A stretch of 7,309 nucleotides of DNA from NCBI GenBank assembly GCA_030539595.1, contig JAUNXW010000081.1:1-7309 (forward strand). The letters are read 5' to 3'. Position 1 is the stretch's first letter. Every line of letters begins with the position of its first letter. Below are positions 5,761 through 7,309 of this stretch, piece after piece. The notes under the pieces were generated by a model. That model was given only the letters and a program-made list of their open reading frames with translations, was not told the DNA's origin and searched no databases. The stretch is from Methanocorpusculum sp. Its GTDB lineage: Archaea; Halobacteriota; Methanomicrobia; Methanomicrobiales; Methanocorpusculaceae. Position numbers and translations under genes: made by a program.

Positions 5761-6345
5761 TTATTTCTCCTCCGCAAGGACTTTGTCCGCAAGCTGTTTA
5801 GTGCCGTAAGCTTCCAGAATCTTGCGGATTGCAGGGATATATTCGGGATACTTGCATGTGGTTTCGGGTTCGGCTTCAAGCCCTAACTTTACACGTGCTG
5901 CACGGTTTGCGTCCGAGTTCGGTACACCGTGACCGGTCTGGTAGATGAAGTTTACAGTGGCTAAAGCGTTCTTTGGAATGATTCCGCTCTTTGCCGCTAT
6001 GTTTCTCATTGCCATTATAACGTCGGTCGGGATTAAGTCACGCGGACATCTGTCGCTGCAGGTGTAGCAGGTTGTGCACAGCCAAAGGTCAGGGTCGTTA
6101 AGACACGAGTCACGCATGCCGAGGTTTACACGGCGCATGAAGTTACGGATTCTGTAGCCGCTTCTTGGAGCTGACGGGCACGAGCCTGTGCAGGTTCCGC
6201 ACTGGAAGCAGATGTGTGCCTCAGTTCCGGCGATTTTTTCAACTTCGGCGGTGAACGTCGCGTCGCTGTCCTCTTTCGGACGGAAGTATCGGTCAGAAAG
6301 ACGGGCTGCAAGAGCAGCATCTTTGTATGATTTTGCGCTTGTCAT
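5761..6345 (-). CDS. hdrC: CoB-CoM heterodisulfide reductase subunit C
   Basis: The 194-residue electron-transfer subunit bridges HdrA and HdrB with two [4Fe-4S] clusters. The motifs are C46-x2-C49-x2-C52-x3-C56 (CFQCGTCTGSCP) and C90-x2-C93-x2-C96-x3-C100 (CTTCYTCSDRCP), with the conserved RxGYRIRNFMRR helix between them. The size matches soluble HdrC. The N-terminal 40 residues are charged and lack a membrane segment, separating it from HdrE-linked membrane systems. The start at 6345 sits seven bases after the polyferredoxin stop, and the Shine-Dalgarno GGAGTGA (6353-6359 on the minus strand) contains that stop codon, so the two genes are probably translationally coupled. Confidence 0.95.
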   Translation of the reverse strand: MTSAKSYKDAALAARLSDRYFRPKEDSDATFTAEVEKIAGTEAHICFQCGTCTGSCPSAPRSGYRIRNFMRRVNLGMRDSCLNDPDLWLCTTCYTCSDRCPRDLIPTDVIMAMRNIAAKSGIIPKNALATVNFIYQTGHGVPNSDANRAARVKLGLEAEPETTCKYPEYIPAIRKILEAYGTKQLADKVLAEEK

Positions 6346-6352
6346 TTTTGGT

Positions 6353-7309
6353 TCACTCCAAATTCTTGGTCTCCACTTTGCCGAAGGTTGATTCTACAAC
6401 TTTGCTGGTTCTTGGAACGCACAGCTTTGCGGAAATCTTCTTGAACAAATCAGTCTCTTTGCCTTTGACGTGGACGCCGGTTCTTTTAAGAGTAATGGCG
6501 TCTTCCGACGGGCACGCGTTGACGCATGCACCGCAAAGGATACACAGGTCGTTGTTAACCGCAATCTTGTCTTCAATGCCGTCGTGTTTAAGCTGTGTTG
6601 CCGGAACGGGTGTCGGCAGGTAAATTGCATTGCACGGACAGACATCGACACAGGTCGAACATCCGCCGGTACATTTCTTTGCGTCGATGATTAAATCGCC
6701 GTCAAAGATTTTTGTGATTGTAACAGCTTCGGATGGACAGACTGTCTTACACCAAGAACAGGTTACACAGTCGTCTTTGTCAATTGAGACTTTTCCTGCG
6801 AGTTTTGCGTTTTCTTTGACAACTCTGCCGACATTTATTGCGTCGTGCGGACATGCATCCTGACAGACGTGACACGCGTCACAGAGTTTTTTGTCCCAGA
6901 TAATGTCGCCTGCGGATTTTGCAGTCTCGGGTGAGAACGCAGCGCGTTTCATTGTAAGTGCCGGACAAAGCGAGGTACATACACCGCATGCGGTACACTT
7001 CTCTTTATCAACGACAAAAGTAGTCTCTGCATCTAATGCAGTCTGGCGCTTTGCGCCGTCTGCTGCTTCGCCTTCGTAAACAGGTATGTCACGGACGATT
7101 GCATCGCGCGGGCAAGCCTCGCTGCAGGTTGTGCAGCGGACGCATTTGTCCTCGCTGATGTCAGCAGTGAAATCATATTCGGGAAAACCTTCTTCCTCTT
7201 TAATTGGGAGGCTCGGTTCGCCGTCTACTTCTACGAACAGTGAGTTGAACGGACACATGATTGTACAGACACCGCAGTATGAACATTTTGCGGGGTCGAC
7301 AACAATAGG
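6353..7309 (-). CDS. fwdF: Polyferredoxin, FwdF/FmdF-like, 5' end beyond window
   Basis: The frame stays open to the window edge, giving 318 visible residues. The Met encoded at 7258 is internal, because the 17 codons before it encode most of another cluster motif (CSYCGVCTIMCP). Seven [4Fe-4S] motifs are visible, starting at visible residues 9, 56, 105, 143, 181, 213 and 256. Six have the classic C-x2-C-x2-C-x3-CP form; the sixth is C213-x3-C217-x2-C220-x3-C224 followed by PC (CPCNAIY). The uneven spacing and the CPCNA variant recall FwdF, the eight-cluster polyferredoxin of formylmethanofuran dehydrogenase, and one more motif would fit in the missing N-terminus. FwdF wires low-potential electrons into CO2 reduction, and a bifurcating HdrA partner makes sense of its position ahead of hdrCBA. 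An MvhB-type polyferredoxin is the main alternative. The C-terminal 40 residues form a charged tail with one extra Cys297. Confidence 0.8.
   Translation of the reverse strand, partial: PIVVDPAKCSYCGVCTIMCPFNSLFVEVDGEPSLPIKEEEGFPEYDFTADISEDKCVRCTTCSEACPRDAIVRDIPVYEGEAADGAKRQTALDAETTFVVDKEKCTACGVCTSLCPALTMKRAAFSPETAKSAGDIIWDKKLCDACHVCQDACPHDAINVGRVVKENAKLAGKVSIDKDDCVTCSWCKTVCPSEAVTITKIFDGDLIIDAKKCTGGCSTCVDVCPCNAIYLPTPVPATQLKHDGIEDKIAVNNDLCILCGACVNACPSEDAITLKRTGVHVKGKETDLFKKISAKLCVPRTSKVVESTFGKVETKNLE

Noticed and set aside
7256..7258. ATG at 7258 as the start of the polyferredoxin
   Set aside because: The frame continues upstream to the window edge and the preceding 17 codons encode most of a canonical cluster motif whose fourth cysteine lies just after this Met, so the Met is internal.

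Overview
The window reads as a piece of a methanogenic archaeon's chromosome, most likely order Methanomicrobiales (a Methanocorpusculum-like genome is my best guess from gene content and intermediate GC, but nothing here fixes the genus). The basis is a complete heterodisulfide reductase set (hdrC, hdrB, hdrA) with mvhD and a polyferredoxin in one operon, an archaeosortase A-type transpeptidase, and archaeal TATA-box promoters lying about 26 bases before several start codons.

Layout. At the left edge (25-345, minus strand) is the N-terminal half of an iron-sulfur flavoprotein, cut short by an in-frame stop. A 90-base divergent promoter region separates it from a plus-strand pair, archaeosortase A (436-1308) and a HIT-family protein (1310-1675), spaced by one base. 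A small coiled-coil plus zinc-ribbon protein follows on the plus strand from its own promoter (1711-2049). About 300 bases without a convincing gene (2050-2348) form a convergent terminator zone holding several hairpins and T-tracts on both strands.

The right two thirds (2349-7309) is a tightly packed minus-strand operon, transcribed as polyferredoxin (FwdF-like, 5' end outside the window), hdrC, hdrB, hdrA, mvhD. Gene spacings are 7, 3, 1 and 0 bases, and Shine-Dalgarno sequences lie in the 3' end of the preceding gene. Together the products would form the cytoplasmic flavin-based electron-bifurcating complex. MvhD passes electrons into HdrA, HdrA's FAD splits them, one branch goes through HdrC to HdrB to reduce CoM-S-S-CoB, and the other leaves at low potential through ferredoxin-type clusters toward formylmethanofuran dehydrogenase. 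The polyferredoxin is the likely conduit for that last step. No hydrogenase subunits (mvhA/mvhG) or formate dehydrogenase genes are visible, so the electron donor cannot be read from this window.

The central pathway genes are well known. The less ordinary parts are the truncated flavoprotein, the contrast between leaderless plus-strand genes and the SD-led operon, the structured intergenic zone, and small departures from cysteine spacing in HdrB and the polyferredoxin. I do not see a clearly new biological system.
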